In this document: piece by piece, positions 16,817 to 25,110 of the stretch
Numbering within the stretch: the first letter of the stretch is position 1
Layout of the letters: each line of letters opens with the position of its first letter
Origin: Massilia norwichensis
GTDB lineage: Bacteria; Pseudomonadota; Gammaproteobacteria; Burkholderiales; Burkholderiaceae_D
Length of the DNA stretch: 64,000 nucleotides
Assembly (NCBI RefSeq): GCF_024753245.1
Contig: NZ_JANUGX010000001.1
Span: 336,841 to 400,840, forward strand
Direction: 5' to 3'
The notes under the pieces: model-generated
Told to the model about the DNA's origin: nothing
What the model saw: only the letters and a program-made list of their open reading frames with translations
Databases searched by the model: none
Made by a program: the position numbers and the translations under genes

Positions 16817-17907
16817 GCCGCCAGCGCCGACGGTTTCGGCACCTCGACCAGGGTCGACGGATCGATGTGCAGCAGTTCGCAGGCATTCTTCCAGCGGATC
16901 TTCTGCAGGTCCTCGTCGGACAGGCGCAAGCCGTCGGTCAGGTCATGGCGGACCGCATCGCTGCCGCCGAAGTTGGAGCCATACAGCACGCGGTCGGCGC
17001 CGATGACCTCGATCATCGCCTGGCGCATCGGCAGCTCGTGCAGTTCGACGTCGAAGTAGAAGTTCTTCAGGTACTCGAGCACCGGCTTCTTGTTGTGCGC
17101 CACGTCCAGGTTCGGGTTGGTCTGCGCGAGGCGCCCGAGCTGGTAGGGCACGAAGCCGCCGCCGTGGGTGATGTAGACCTTCAGGTTCGGGAAGCGGTCG
17201 AACACGCCGCCGTTGATCATGTTCCAGAAGCACTTGGTCTCGTCGTAGTTCATGCCGACGATCGCGGTGGTCTCGTAGTTGTCGCTGTTGGCGTCCTCGC
17301 CCCAGGTCACCGACTGGTTATAGCCGTGCACGAACATCGGCAGGTCGAGGTCGCACAGCGCCTTCCACACCGGGTCCAGCTCGGGCGAATCGAACTCCAG
17401 GCCGCCGAAGTTGGCGCCGCCCGCCACCAGGCCCTTGGCGCCGAGCGTGGTGCAGGCGCGGCGGATTTCCTTGGCCGCCTCGTGCGGCACGTTCAGCGGC
17501 GCATGGGCCCAGGCCATCAGGCGGTTCGGCGCGGCCGAACAGTACTCGGCCAGCACGTCGTTGACCTTTTGCGCGAAGGGCACGCCGAATTCCGCCTCGG
17601 CCCAGTACATGTAGCAGTGCGAAGGAACGGACACCACCTGGGCGCTCTGCCCCGCCGCGTCCATGCCGGCCAGGCGCGTCTTCGGGTCGGCCCAGCGGTC
17701 GAGATACTGGTTGATGTCGAGCTTCTTGCCCTCGGCCTGGGCTTTCTTCAGCGCGGCGCGCCGTTCGGGGGAGCCGAGCGAGAGGATCCAGTGGCCGACA
17801 CGCAGCTTGATGTCGCCATCAGGACGTTGTTCGAAGAAGGGACCCCAGTGCGGGTGCTGGTTGTAGTAACCGGGGTGCGGGGCGTGGGCGTGAAGGTCGA
17901 TGAGCAT
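16813..17907 (-). CDS. Amidohydrolase_2 family protein (ACMSD-like decarboxylase/hydrolase)
   Basis: 364 residues, TIM-barrel metal-dependent hydrolase of the group that includes aminocarboxymuconate-semialdehyde and other decarboxylases. H6-x-H8 (DLHAHAPH) opens the barrel, a His lies in MFVHGYN and another in YITHGGGF. The usual last metal Asp, normally in G-T/S-D, reads YGSNFGGSD: Asn at the standard place with an Asp four residues later. Likely decarboxylates or hydrolyses a pathway acid. First gene of the operon 17907-12909, with a shared-type operator at 18013-18037 in its promoter. A second, distant member is at 39796-41103. Confidence 0.85.
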   Translation of the reverse strand: MLIDLHAHAPHPGYYNQHPHWGPFFEQRPDGDIKLRVGHWILSLGSPERRAALKKAQAEGKKLDINQYLDRWADPKTRLAGMDAAGQSAQVVSVPSHCYMYWAEAEFGVPFAQKVNDVLAEYCSAAPNRLMAWAHAPLNVPHEAAKEIRRACTTLGAKGLVAGGANFGGLEFDSPELDPVWKALCDLDLPMFVHGYNQSVTWGEDANSDNYETTAIVGMNYDETKCFWNMINGGVFDRFPNLKVYITHGGGFVPYQLGRLAQTNPNLDVAHNKKPVLEYLKNFYFDVELHELPMRQAMIEVIGADRVLYGSNFGGSDAVRHDLTDGLRLSDEDLQKIRWKNACELLHIDPSTLVEVPKPSALAA

Positions 17908-18012
17908 GCGGCGTCTCCCTATGAGGATTGATTATCCCGACCGCAGGCGCTGGGTGTCTCCATCAGTCCGCACTCGGTCGGTGCTTTGCATCAGGACCCA
18001 TCATGCCAAAAA

Positions 18013-18037
18013 TAGACAGAAATGGCAAATGTGTTTA
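18013..18037. promoter_or_regulatory. Island palindrome site A (TAGACA-N13-TGTTTA)
   Basis: This matches the shared palindrome TGAACA-N13-TGTTCA at 9 of 12 arm positions, keeps the ACA-N13-TGT core and resembles site C over about 30 bases, including the flanking GCCAAAAAT. It lies 106 bases upstream of the amidohydrolase start at 17907 and just below the TetR stop. Read on the minus strand, TAAACA and TATTTT are 17 bases apart, like -35 and -10 boxes. Confidence 0.6.
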
Positions 18038-18040
18038 GTT

Positions 18041-18679
18041 TTATTTTTTCGGCGTTGCGCGCGACTCGCATTCGACGATCGAATACAGGAATGCGACGAT
18101 GCGCTGGACGCCGTCCTCCGGCCGCTTGTTCGGCACCACCAGCTCGCTCAGCACGCAGCGGATCAGCAGCTCGCAGATCAGTTCGCGATCGATGCGGATA
18201 CCCAGGCGCAGGTCCCAGGAATCGAACACGCCGTGCATCAATTCGTCGATGCGCACGAGCGACTCGTGGAACAGCCGCCCGAACAGGCGCAGCGCGTACT
18301 CGGGGGCGGCGCGCAGCAGGAGCCGGGCCTGCCCGTGCGCAGCATAGTCGTCCAGGTAGCGCACCAGGGCAAGAAAGCGCTGGTCTGGCTCCTCGTAGGG
18401 AACGACGGCATCCGCCATCGCCTTCTGGAAAGACGAGCGCTTGTGGCGCGCGAACGCGTCCAGCAGCTCGTCCTGCGACGAGAAATAGCGGTAGAAGGTG
18501 CCACGCGACACCTGCGCGAGCTCGCATACGTCGAGTACCGAAATACGCTCCGATCCTTCACGCAGCAGTATCGCCTCGGTTGCCGCCAGGATCGCAGCGA
18601 TGGTCGACTCGGCGCGCCGGTTGCGCTTGCCGCTCGCGGGACGGGCGACGCTGGCGCCGGTTTCCGTGTACACCGTCAA
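18041..18679 (-). CDS. TetR-family repressor (paralogue of 55923-56765)
   Basis: 212 residues. The N-terminal helix-turn-helix is near 45-75 (RISVLDVCELAQVSRGTFYRYF), and the C-terminal ligand-binding helices are diverse, as usual. The recognition segment SRGTFYRYFSSQD is identical to that of the TetR at 55923-56765. The likely start is TTG at 18679, overlapping the stop of the SDR gene; a GTG at 18673 has better spacing from the GGGA ribosome site. It is co-transcribed behind the SDR whose promoter holds palindrome D, so autoregulation is likely. Ligand presumably a pathway acyl-CoA or substrate; this is inference. Confidence 0.85.
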   Translation of the reverse strand: MTVYTETGASVARPASGKRNRRAESTIAAILAATEAILLREGSERISVLDVCELAQVSRGTFYRYFSSQDELLDAFARHKRSSFQKAMADAVVPYEEPDQRFLALVRYLDDYAAHGQARLLLRAAPEYALRLFGRLFHESLVRIDELMHGVFDSWDLRLGIRIDRELICELLIRCVLSELVVPNKRPEDGVQRIVAFLYSIVECESRATPKK

Positions 18680-19476
18680 TAATCCCTGACCGGCACATGG
18701 GCCGGCCTCGAGTTATATCCTGGCAGGTGCAATCCGCCATCGACGTGGAAGGATTCGCCGGTGACGTAGCGCGACATGTCGCTGGCCAGGAACACGACCA
18801 CGGGGCCGATGTCCTCTTCCGGGTCGCCGCAGCGCCCCAGCGGGCGCATGGCCGCCGAGCGCTCCGCGAATCCCGGGTTCTCGGCCGCCAGCTTGTGGAA
18901 GGTGGCGCCCATCGCCGTCGGCGCGATCGCGTTCACGGTGATATTGAAGCGCCCCCACTCTGCCGCCGCGCTGCGCGTCAGGCCGACGATGCCGGCCTTG
19001 GCGGTGTTGTAGTCGGCATGCAGCCAGGCGCCGATGTCGACGTCGATCGAATAGAAGTTCACGACCTTGCCGCCGCCGCGGGCGCGCATGTGCGGCAGCG
19101 CCGCGCGCATTGCCCACCAGCAGGCCTTGACGGTCGAGGTCAGGGTCTGTTCCAGCATCTCGTCGGTTTTATCCTCGAGCAAGACGTTCGGCGTCGGCAC
19201 GAAAGCGTTGTTCACCAGGATGTCCAGGCCGCCGAAATGCGCGACCGCCGCCTCCACCGCGGCCAGCACGGATTCCTTCCGCAGCACGTCGGTATGCACG
19301 AACAGCGCCCGGCCGCCGAGCTCCTCCACCTCGCGCGCCACGCGGGCGCCGCTCTCGCGGTCGATCTCGGCGATGACCACCGCCGCCCCCTCGCGGGCCA
19401 TACGGCGCGCCACGCCGCGTCCGATGCCGCCGCCGGCGCCGGTGATGAGTGCCACCTTGCCTTTCAGAAGTTCCAT
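18676..19476 (-). CDS. Short-chain dehydrogenase/reductase
   Basis: 266 residues. TGAGGGIGRG cofactor loop, AEIDR after strand 2 (NAD preference), NNAF, catalytic Ser in FYSIDVDIG and YNTAK. The C-terminal signature reads FHVDGGLHLPGYNSRP. Classical active SDR. The ATG at 19476 is taken because a ribosome site (GGAGAC) precedes it; the open frame extends to 19521 through the operator and is unlikely to be translated there. It forms an operon with the TetR gene and is divergent from the DUF2889 gene, with palindrome D in the 76-base gap. Confidence 0.87.
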   Translation of the reverse strand: MELLKGKVALITGAGGGIGRGVARRMAREGAAVVIAEIDRESGARVAREVEELGGRALFVHTDVLRKESVLAAVEAAVAHFGGLDILVNNAFVPTPNVLLEDKTDEMLEQTLTSTVKACWWAMRAALPHMRARGGGKVVNFYSIDVDIGAWLHADYNTAKAGIVGLTRSAAAEWGRFNITVNAIAPTAMGATFHKLAAENPGFAERSAAMRPLGRCGDPEEDIGPVVVFLASDMSRYVTGESFHVDGGLHLPGYNSRPAHVPVRDY

Positions 19477-19493
19477 GCCAGTCTCCTCACTTT

Positions 19494-19518
19494 TGAACAT
19501 ATTTTCTGTTATTGTACA
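19494..19518. promoter_or_regulatory. Island palindrome site D (TGAACA-N13-TGTACA)
   Basis: 11 of 12 arm positions match the shared palindrome. It sits in the divergent gap, 18 bases from the SDR-TetR start and 35 bases from the DUF2889 start, so one bound dimer could shut both directions. It gives the TetR at 18041 a site for autoregulation. Confidence 0.7.
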
Positions 19519-19552
19519 CATTCATGACAATAACTCATACCGGGAATCCCTC

Positions 19553-20314
19553 ATGCAACGCTTTCGCAGGCGCATCGAGCTGGCCGCCCGCCAGGACGAA
19601 CAGGGCGGGCAGGTGCGCGCCGTCCTCGAGGACGACTTCCATCATTTCCGTGTCGTGGTCGACCACCGCGGCGGCATCGTCACCGCGGTGCGCGGAGAAA
19701 CGCCGCGCCATCCCTTCACCGCCTGCCCTGGCGCCGCACCGGAGCTGAACCGCCTGGCCGGGATGCGCCTTGACCGCATCGCCAGTTCGGTCACGCTGCA
19801 TACCGACGCGACCCAGCAGTGCACCCACATGTTCGACCTGGCGGGCCTGGCGATCGCCGCGGCCGCGCGCGGCGACCGCTACCGGCGCTACGACGTCGAG
19901 GTGCCGCGCCACGTCGACAGACGCGCGCCCGCGCGCCTGATGCGCGACGGCGTGCTGGTGCTCGAGTGGGAAGTCGAAGGCAGTGCGATCCTCGGGCCGG
20001 CGCCGTATGCCGGCGTCGACATGCGCAAGGGGATGGCGCGCTGGGCGCTGGGCGCCTTGCCGGCCGAGGAAGCCGAAGCGGCCCTGGTCCTGCGCCGCTG
20101 CGCCCTGATCTCGCTCGGGCGCCTGAAGGACATCGACCGCGAGCCGCATGCCCACCTCACCGGCCGCTGCTATGCCCAACAGCCCGAGCGCGCGCTCCAG
20201 GCGATCCGCATCGTCGGCTCGACCTGGGATTTCAGCGAACGCCCGCAGGCGCTGTGCCTGGATGACCAGGACTGGCTGGACGATTTCAGCGATTCTGCGC
20301 TTCCCATGTCTTGA
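19553..20314 (+). CDS. DUF2889-family protein
   Basis: 253 residues. The pattern agrees with DUF2889: an opening RRRIELAARQDEQG, a central HFRVVVDHRGGIV, CPGAAPELNRLAGM and a later TQQCTHMFDLAGLAIAAAA with Cys and His residues. The family has no established biochemical role, though it recurs in catabolic islands. No signal peptide or membrane segment is visible. The ATG at 19553 follows a GGGA-type site; an in-frame opening far upstream is antisense to the SDR gene. It is divergent from the SDR-TetR operon under palindrome D. Its 3' end overlaps the convergent ferredoxin reductase gene by 29 bases. Confidence 0.78.
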   Translation: MQRFRRRIELAARQDEQGGQVRAVLEDDFHHFRVVVDHRGGIVTAVRGETPRHPFTACPGAAPELNRLAGMRLDRIASSVTLHTDATQQCTHMFDLAGLAIAAAARGDRYRRYDVEVPRHVDRRAPARLMRDGVLVLEWEVEGSAILGPAPYAGVDMRKGMARWALGALPAEEAEAALVLRRCALISLGRLKDIDREPHAHLTGRCYAQQPERALQAIRIVGSTWDFSERPQALCLDDQDWLDDFSDSALPMS

Positions 20315-21518
20315 GATCGAAACCGGGCGAGGCGGCCACGGCCGGCGTCAGCGCCGGCCGGCGCGCCAGGATCTTGCGCGCCGCCATGTGGTCGCCGACG
20401 CGCCCGCAGGACTCCACCGCCAGCAAACGTTCGCCGGCAAAGCACAGTACCGAGACCTGCTGCGCGCCGGGTTCGCCCAGCACGACGTGATTGTCGGCGC
20501 CCAGCGCCAGCCCGGCGATCTGCAGCTTCAGGCTGCCCTGGTCGGTCCAGAACCAGGGCAAGGCGGTATACGGCGCCGGCTTGCCGGAAAGGCGCGCGGC
20601 GATCAGGCGGCCCTGGTCGACGGCGTTCTGGACCGATTCGAGGCGGGTCAGCCGTTCGCCGTTCTGCAGGCAGGGAAAGGAGGCAACGTCGCCCAGCGCG
20701 GAAATATGCGGATCGGAGCTCAGGAGGTTGGCGTCGACCGTGATGCCGTTGTCGATGGTCAGGCCGGCCTCGAGCGCCAGCGCCACGTTCGGGACGACGC
20801 CGATCCCGTACACGACCAGGTCGGCCGCCAGCCGCTCGCCATTCGAGGTCAGCACCGCCACCGCCCTGCCGTTGTCGCCTTCGATTTCCGAGACCGCGGT
20901 GCGGAAGCGGAACTTGACGCCCCAGGACTCGTGCGCCACGCGGAACAGCTCGGACATCTGCGGCGACACGGCGCGCGCCATCGGACGCTCGCCCAGCTCC
21001 AGCACCTCCACGGCGGCGCCGGCCGCCGCCGCGACCGCCGCGAATTCGAGTCCGATGAAGCCGGCGCCGATCACGACCACCCGCCGGGCCTGGGCCAGCA
21101 GCGGCGCCAGCGCTTCGGCGTCGGCCCGGGTCTTGAGCCCGAAGACGCCGGTCAATGCTGCGCCCGGGACGTTCAGCGGACGGTTATGGGCGCCGGTGGC
21201 CAGTACCAGGTGATCGTAGTCGAGCGCCTGGCCCGAGGCCAGCAGCAACCTGCGATTCTGGCGGTCGACCGCGGCGCCACGGTCGGCCACCAGGTCGATG
21301 CCTTGCTCGGCGTAGAACTGCGCCGGGCGGAACTGCATCGCCGTGGCGTCGATCTTCCCCAGCAGGTAAGCTTTCGACAAGGGTGGCCGCTGGTAAGGCA
21401 GCCAGGGTTCGTCGTTGACCAGGGCGATCCGGCCTGCATAGCCCTCCTGCCGCAGGGACAGCGCTACCTGCACGCCGGCATGCCCGGCCCCGGCGATCAC
21501 GATTGAATTGAGCGACAT
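20286..21518 (-). CDS. FAD-dependent ferredoxin reductase (oxygenase/P450 partner)
   Basis: 410 residues, pyridine-nucleotide-disulfide-type reductase. It has an FAD-binding GAGHAGVQVALSLR near the N-terminus, YQRPPLSKAYL typical of BphA4/PdR-like reductases, NAD-binding GAGFIGLEFAA near 150-160, and ALGDVASF near 290. It moves electrons from NADH to a ferredoxin that serves P450s or Rieske oxygenases. The ferredoxin at 27249 and the P450s at 41227 and 52092 are the natural partners; the Rieske pair may also draw on it. Last gene of the minus operon starting at 24578 (SDR, FAH, MFS, this gene). Confidence 0.9.
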   Translation of the reverse strand: MSLNSIVIAGAGHAGVQVALSLRQEGYAGRIALVNDEPWLPYQRPPLSKAYLLGKIDATAMQFRPAQFYAEQGIDLVADRGAAVDRQNRRLLLASGQALDYDHLVLATGAHNRPLNVPGAALTGVFGLKTRADAEALAPLLAQARRVVVIGAGFIGLEFAAVAAAAGAAVEVLELGERPMARAVSPQMSELFRVAHESWGVKFRFRTAVSEIEGDNGRAVAVLTSNGERLAADLVVYGIGVVPNVALALEAGLTIDNGITVDANLLSSDPHISALGDVASFPCLQNGERLTRLESVQNAVDQGRLIAARLSGKPAPYTALPWFWTDQGSLKLQIAGLALGADNHVVLGEPGAQQVSVLCFAGERLLAVESCGRVGDHMAARKILARRPALTPAVAASPGFDLKTWEAQNR

Positions 21519-21546
21519 GCTTGCTTCCTCATTGTTCAGAAAGGTT

Positions 21547-22824
21547 TCAGGCGGCTGCGCGCGCCTGGACCGCGGGCTGCGGACTGCGCCCCAGCGTGAG
21601 CAGCAGGAGCGAGCCTGCCAGCGTGCTCGCCGCGCAGTAGCCGAGCATCATCGTGTAGGCGCCCGTCGCACTGAACATGGCGCCGAACATCAGGGGCGCC
21701 GCGGCCGAGGCCACCGTGATCAGACCCTGGTGCAGTCCGAAAATGCGGCCGTAGTCCTTCAGCCCGAAGTAGCGGGCGATGAGAAATGCCGCGATGTCGA
21801 ATTCGGCGCCCGCGCCCAGGCCGGCCAGCGCCGCGGCGACGCTGAGCAGGACAGGGTCGGTGCTGCCGGACAGGAAGATCGACGCGCCGGCGGCCGGCAA
21901 GGCCAGGCTGACGGCCGCCACGGCCGGCGGCCAGAGCCGGTCCAGCAGGTAGCCGACCAGCAGGCGACCCAGCACCAGCGCGATGCCGAACCATGCGAAC
22001 ACCTGGGTGGCGCTGGCCAGCGCCAGGCCGCGGTCGCGCAGCATCGGCACGGTGCTGGTGACCATGCCCATAACCGCCGACACCACCAGGCACAGGGCCA
22101 GGTTGCAGATCCAGTACTTGGGCGAGGCCAGGGCGGCGCGAAAGCGCATGCCGGCTAGCGCCGGCGCGGCCGCGGCGCCTGGCGCAAGGGCACCGGCATC
22201 CGCCGCCGCGTGGGCCGGCGGCAGGCGGAACCAGGCCAGGGTCAGCGGCATTCCGATCACGACGTTGACCAGCGCCAGGATCACGAACGGCGCCTGCCAT
22301 CCCCAGTTGGCGACGCCCCAGGCGAACAGCGGCGGCGTGAGCGCCGCCGTGATCCCGGTGCCCGACAGGCCCAGCGCCAGCGCCAGGCCGCGGTTGCGGA
22401 CGAACCAGAGGTTCAGCAACTGGGTCCAGGTGACCGCCAGCGCCCCCATCCCGACGATGGGTAGCAAGAAGAAGGCGGCGTACAGCGACCATATCGAACC
22501 CCGGATTTGCGTGGTGGCGAGATAGCCCAGCGCCATCGTGAACAGCGACACCAGGGTGACGCGCTTGATGCCGAAACGCAGGTTGAGCCAGCCGACCAGC
22601 TGCAGGCCGATCACGGCGCCGCCGAACAGGAAGCTGATCGCCGCCTGCAAGGCCGGGCGCTCCCAGCCGAACTGTTGCTGCAAGGGGATCACCAGCACCC
22701 CGAAGCCGTACAAGAGCGCGGCATTAATGCTGATCATGACGCCGGCAATCGCCAGCAGCAGGATGCGCCAGCCCTGCCTGAATTCGGCGAAGTCGATCGC
22801 CGCGCCGTTCCTTTTTCCGACCAT
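21547..22824 (-). CDS. MFS transporter (12 helices)
   Basis: 425 residues with about twelve hydrophobic segments and a hydrophilic middle loop rich in Ala/Gly (near 205-225). The opening helix ILLLAIAGVMISINAALLYGFGVLV and the segment WERPALQAAISFLFGG resemble MFS carriers of organic acids (oxalate/formate-type and monocarboxylate groups). It probably imports a carboxylate or exports an intermediate across the inner membrane. It is packed one base after the FAH-family gene and 28 bases before the reductase. The substrate cannot be read. Confidence 0.85.
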   Translation of the reverse strand: MVGKRNGAAIDFAEFRQGWRILLLAIAGVMISINAALLYGFGVLVIPLQQQFGWERPALQAAISFLFGGAVIGLQLVGWLNLRFGIKRVTLVSLFTMALGYLATTQIRGSIWSLYAAFFLLPIVGMGALAVTWTQLLNLWFVRNRGLALALGLSGTGITAALTPPLFAWGVANWGWQAPFVILALVNVVIGMPLTLAWFRLPPAHAAADAGALAPGAAAAPALAGMRFRAALASPKYWICNLALCLVVSAVMGMVTSTVPMLRDRGLALASATQVFAWFGIALVLGRLLVGYLLDRLWPPAVAAVSLALPAAGASIFLSGSTDPVLLSVAAALAGLGAGAEFDIAAFLIARYFGLKDYGRIFGLHQGLITVASAAAPLMFGAMFSATGAYTMMLGYCAASTLAGSLLLLTLGRSPQPAVQARAAA

Positions 22825-22825
22825 G

Positions 22826-23821
22826 CTAGTCTCCTTTGGGCTTCACGATGCGGCTGCGCAGGATCCCGATGCCCTCGACCTCGAGTTCGATCAGGTCGCC
22901 CGGCTTCAGGTAGCGCAGCTGTTCGAGTCCGCAGCCGTTGCCCACCGTGCCGGATCCGAGCACCTCGCCCGGGTACAGCGTTTCGTCGCGCGAGATATGC
23001 TCGATCACGTCCTCGAAGCGCCAGCGCATGTCGCGCGTGCTGCCCCTGCCCCATTCCTCGCCGTTCACCCGGGCGATCATGGCCAGGTCGTAGGGATCGG
23101 GCAGCTCGTCGGCGGTGACCAGGCAGGGCCCCATCACGTTGCCGGTGTCAAAGTCCTTGCTCTTGGCCGGCCCCAGCATGCCGCCCATTTCCATGGCCTG
23201 CGCGTCGCGCGCACTCATGTCGTTGAAGATGGTATAGCCGACGATGTGATCGCGTGCCCGCTCGCGCGGGATGTTCTTGCCCTTGCGTCCGATATAGCAG
23301 GCGAATTCGAGTTCGAAATCCATCGCCTTGCTGTACGAAGGCCAGATGACATCCTCGTCCGGTCCGATCACGGCGAAGCGGTTGCACTTGTAATAGATCG
23401 GCTGGCGGTTGAAGGTGGCGATCACGCGCTCGTCGGCGCGGGTGTTCATCTGCGCCAACGCTTCCTCGGGATTGGGCAGGTGGGCCACGCGGGCGCGGCG
23501 CGCGGCCGCGAAGCTCTGCTTCAGGTGCAGCTCGAAGCAGGAGCAGTCGCGCATCTGCGGCGGCGGCTGTATCGGTGCGCACAGTTTCACGGCCGCGCGC
23601 TCGACGACCGTCCCCGCGGGCGCACGCGCGGCCAGGCGGCGCGCCTCTTGCATGGCTTCGTCGCCCGCCTCGACCAGCGCCAGGATACTGGCGAAGGCCG
23701 GCCACCCACCCAGGCCAGTAGCGCTGGCGGCCTTGCTCAGGTCGACGATCGCCGTGTCGGATTCGATCAAGGCGCCGGGGCGCATGGTGCCGGACGCGTC
23801 GCGGTAAGTAACCAGTCTCAT
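22826..23821 (-). CDS. Fumarylacetoacetate hydrolase-family protein
   Basis: 331 residues, longer than the other FAH gene, with the two-part layout: an N-terminal domain then the hydrolase core containing MDFELEFACYIGRKGKN, FNDMSARDAQ and VLGSGTVGNGCGLEQL. The E-x-E metal motif is present. Likely opens a cyclic or linear beta-diketo compound or acts as an isomerase/hydrolase downstream of ring cleavage. The ATG at 23821 has GGAGACAGGA upstream. It is co-transcribed with an SDR, an MFS carrier and ferredoxin reductase, so it belongs to the palindrome B group. Confidence 0.86.
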   Translation of the reverse strand: MRLVTYRDASGTMRPGALIESDTAIVDLSKAASATGLGGWPAFASILALVEAGDEAMQEARRLAARAPAGTVVERAAVKLCAPIQPPPQMRDCSCFELHLKQSFAAARRARVAHLPNPEEALAQMNTRADERVIATFNRQPIYYKCNRFAVIGPDEDVIWPSYSKAMDFELEFACYIGRKGKNIPRERARDHIVGYTIFNDMSARDAQAMEMGGMLGPAKSKDFDTGNVMGPCLVTADELPDPYDLAMIARVNGEEWGRGSTRDMRWRFEDVIEHISRDETLYPGEVLGSGTVGNGCGLEQLRYLKPGDLIELEVEGIGILRSRIVKPKGD

Positions 23822-23870
23822 TCCTGTCTCCGTCCTTTGTTATATTTGTCCACGGGCGCGCCGCGGCTTG

Positions 23871-24578
23871 CTACACCCGGCCGTTGACCGGGATGCTGGC
23901 GCCGGTCAGCGCCGAAGCATCGTCCGACAGCAGGAAGGCGATCACCGCCGCCAGCTTGTCGGGCGCCACCCAGCGGCTGAAGTCGGCGTCCGGCATGTCG
24001 GCACGGTTGGCCGGCGTGTCGATAATGCTGGGCAGGACGGCGTTCACCGTGACCCTGCGGTCCTTCAGTTCTTCCGCCAGTGCTTCGGTCAGGCGCACCA
24101 CGCCGGCCTTGGACGCGGCATACGCGCCCATGCCCATGCCGGCCTTCTGCGCCGCGGCCGCGCCTACGTTGACGATGCGTCCGCTCATCCGCTCGCTACG
24201 GCCCGCCAGCAGGTGCGGCAGCGCCGCCCGGCAACTGGCCACGGCGGTGCGCAGATTGGTCTCGTACATGCGATCCCAGGACGCCAGGGCGCCGCCCTCG
24301 ACCGTCTCCCAGGTGAAGCCGCCGGCCACGTTGACGACGCCGTCCAGCGCGCCGAGGGCCTCGGCGACCTGCGCGTATGCCGCCTGGCAGGCGGCCTCCT
24401 GGCCCAGTTCCACGCCGCCGAATGCCAGCACGCCATCGGAAAGGCCGCCAGGTGCCGGGGCGCGGTCCAGCAGGGCGACGCGCGCGCCCTCGGCGACCAG
24501 CCGTGCGGCGACGGCACGGCCCAGCGCGCCGAAGCCGCCGGTTACTACGAAGGTACGGGAATCGAGTCGCTGCGGCAT
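23871..24578 (-). CDS. Short-chain dehydrogenase/reductase, catalytic Ser replaced
   Basis: 235 residues. The cofactor site reads TGGFGALGRA. The Tyr-Lys pair is intact (YAASKAGV), but the usual Ser position reads NVGAAAAQ (Ala), seen in some SDR subgroups with a GMGAY lead-in. The protein is short, ending soon after SIPVNGRV. The reaction is probably ketone/alcohol interconversion of an intermediate. First gene of the minus operon to 20286. Its start is 53 bases from palindrome B, which it shares with the divergent DUF35 gene. Confidence 0.83.
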   Translation of the reverse strand: MPQRLDSRTFVVTGGFGALGRAVAARLVAEGARVALLDRAPAPGGLSDGVLAFGGVELGQEAACQAAYAQVAEALGALDGVVNVAGGFTWETVEGGALASWDRMYETNLRTAVASCRAALPHLLAGRSERMSGRIVNVGAAAAQKAGMGMGAYAASKAGVVRLTEALAEELKDRRVTVNAVLPSIIDTPANRADMPDADFSRWVAPDKLAAVIAFLLSDDASALTGASIPVNGRV

Positions 24579-24630
24579 GGCGGAATCTTTCTTCTCTGCT
24601 AGGTTGGAGGGTGCGCCTTGCTGAAAACTT

Positions 24631-24655
24631 TAAACATATTTTCAATTTCTGTCTA
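24631..24655. promoter_or_regulatory. Island palindrome site B (TAAACA-N13-TGTCTA)
   Basis: 9 of 12 arm positions match the shared motif. It is placed in the middle of the 133-base divergent gap between the SDR operon (minus) and the DUF35-aldolase operon (plus), at 53 and 57 bases from the two start codons. Read on the plus strand, TAAACA and TACATA stand 17 bases apart, like promoter boxes. Confidence 0.6.
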
Positions 24656-24711
24656 CATAGTTGTAGAATCTCCCTACCGATAGTCCGTAAGCACTCGCCG
24701 GAGGCCAAGGC

Positions 24712-25110
24712 ATGACGAGAAAACTCCCCGCACTCACTCCCGACAACCGGGCCTTCTGGCAAGGCGGCGCCGAGGGCCGGCTGCAGATGCACCATTGCAA
24801 TGCCTGCGCACGCTTCTTCCATCCGCCGGCGCCGATCTGTCCGCGCTGCCTCAGCCTGGAAGTCGGGCCGCGCGCCGTCTCGGGACGCGGCAAGGTCCTC
24901 ACTTATACGGTCAACCACCAGGCCTGGCGCGCGGACCTGCAGCTGCCCTATGTGGTCGCCATCGTCGGGCTGGCCGACCAGGAGGGCCTGCGTTTCGTGA
25001 GCAACATCGTCGGCACCGAGCCGGACCAGGTCGCGATCGGCATGCCGGTCCAGGTCCGCTTCGAGCAGGTCGAGGACGTCTGGCTTCCACTGTTCGAAAG
25101 GGCTGCATGA
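24712..25110 (+). CDS. DUF35 zinc-ribbon/OB-fold protein (acyl-CoA binding partner)
   Basis: 132 residues. The zinc ribbon has C29-x2-C32 and C43-x2-C46, followed by an OB-fold domain (GRGKVLTYTVNHQAW onward). Proteins of this family bind CoA esters and form complexes with thiolase-superfamily enzymes; in steroid side-chain degradation the DUF35 partner is required for retro-aldol cleavage. The stop overlaps the start of the thiolase-like gene (ATGATG), which fits one-to-one assembly. No catalytic residues of its own are expected. Palindrome B lies upstream. Confidence 0.9.
   Translation: MTRKLPALTPDNRAFWQGGAEGRLQMHHCNACARFFHPPAPICPRCLSLEVGPRAVSGRGKVLTYTVNHQAWRADLQLPYVVAIVGLADQEGLRFVSNIVGTEPDQVAIGMPVQVRFEQVEDVWLPLFERAA

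Noticed and set aside
23830..23870. A possible further palindrome around TTGTCCACG upstream of the FAH gene
   Set aside because: Only one half-site (TGGACA on the minus strand) fits; the second is missing at the 13-base spacing.
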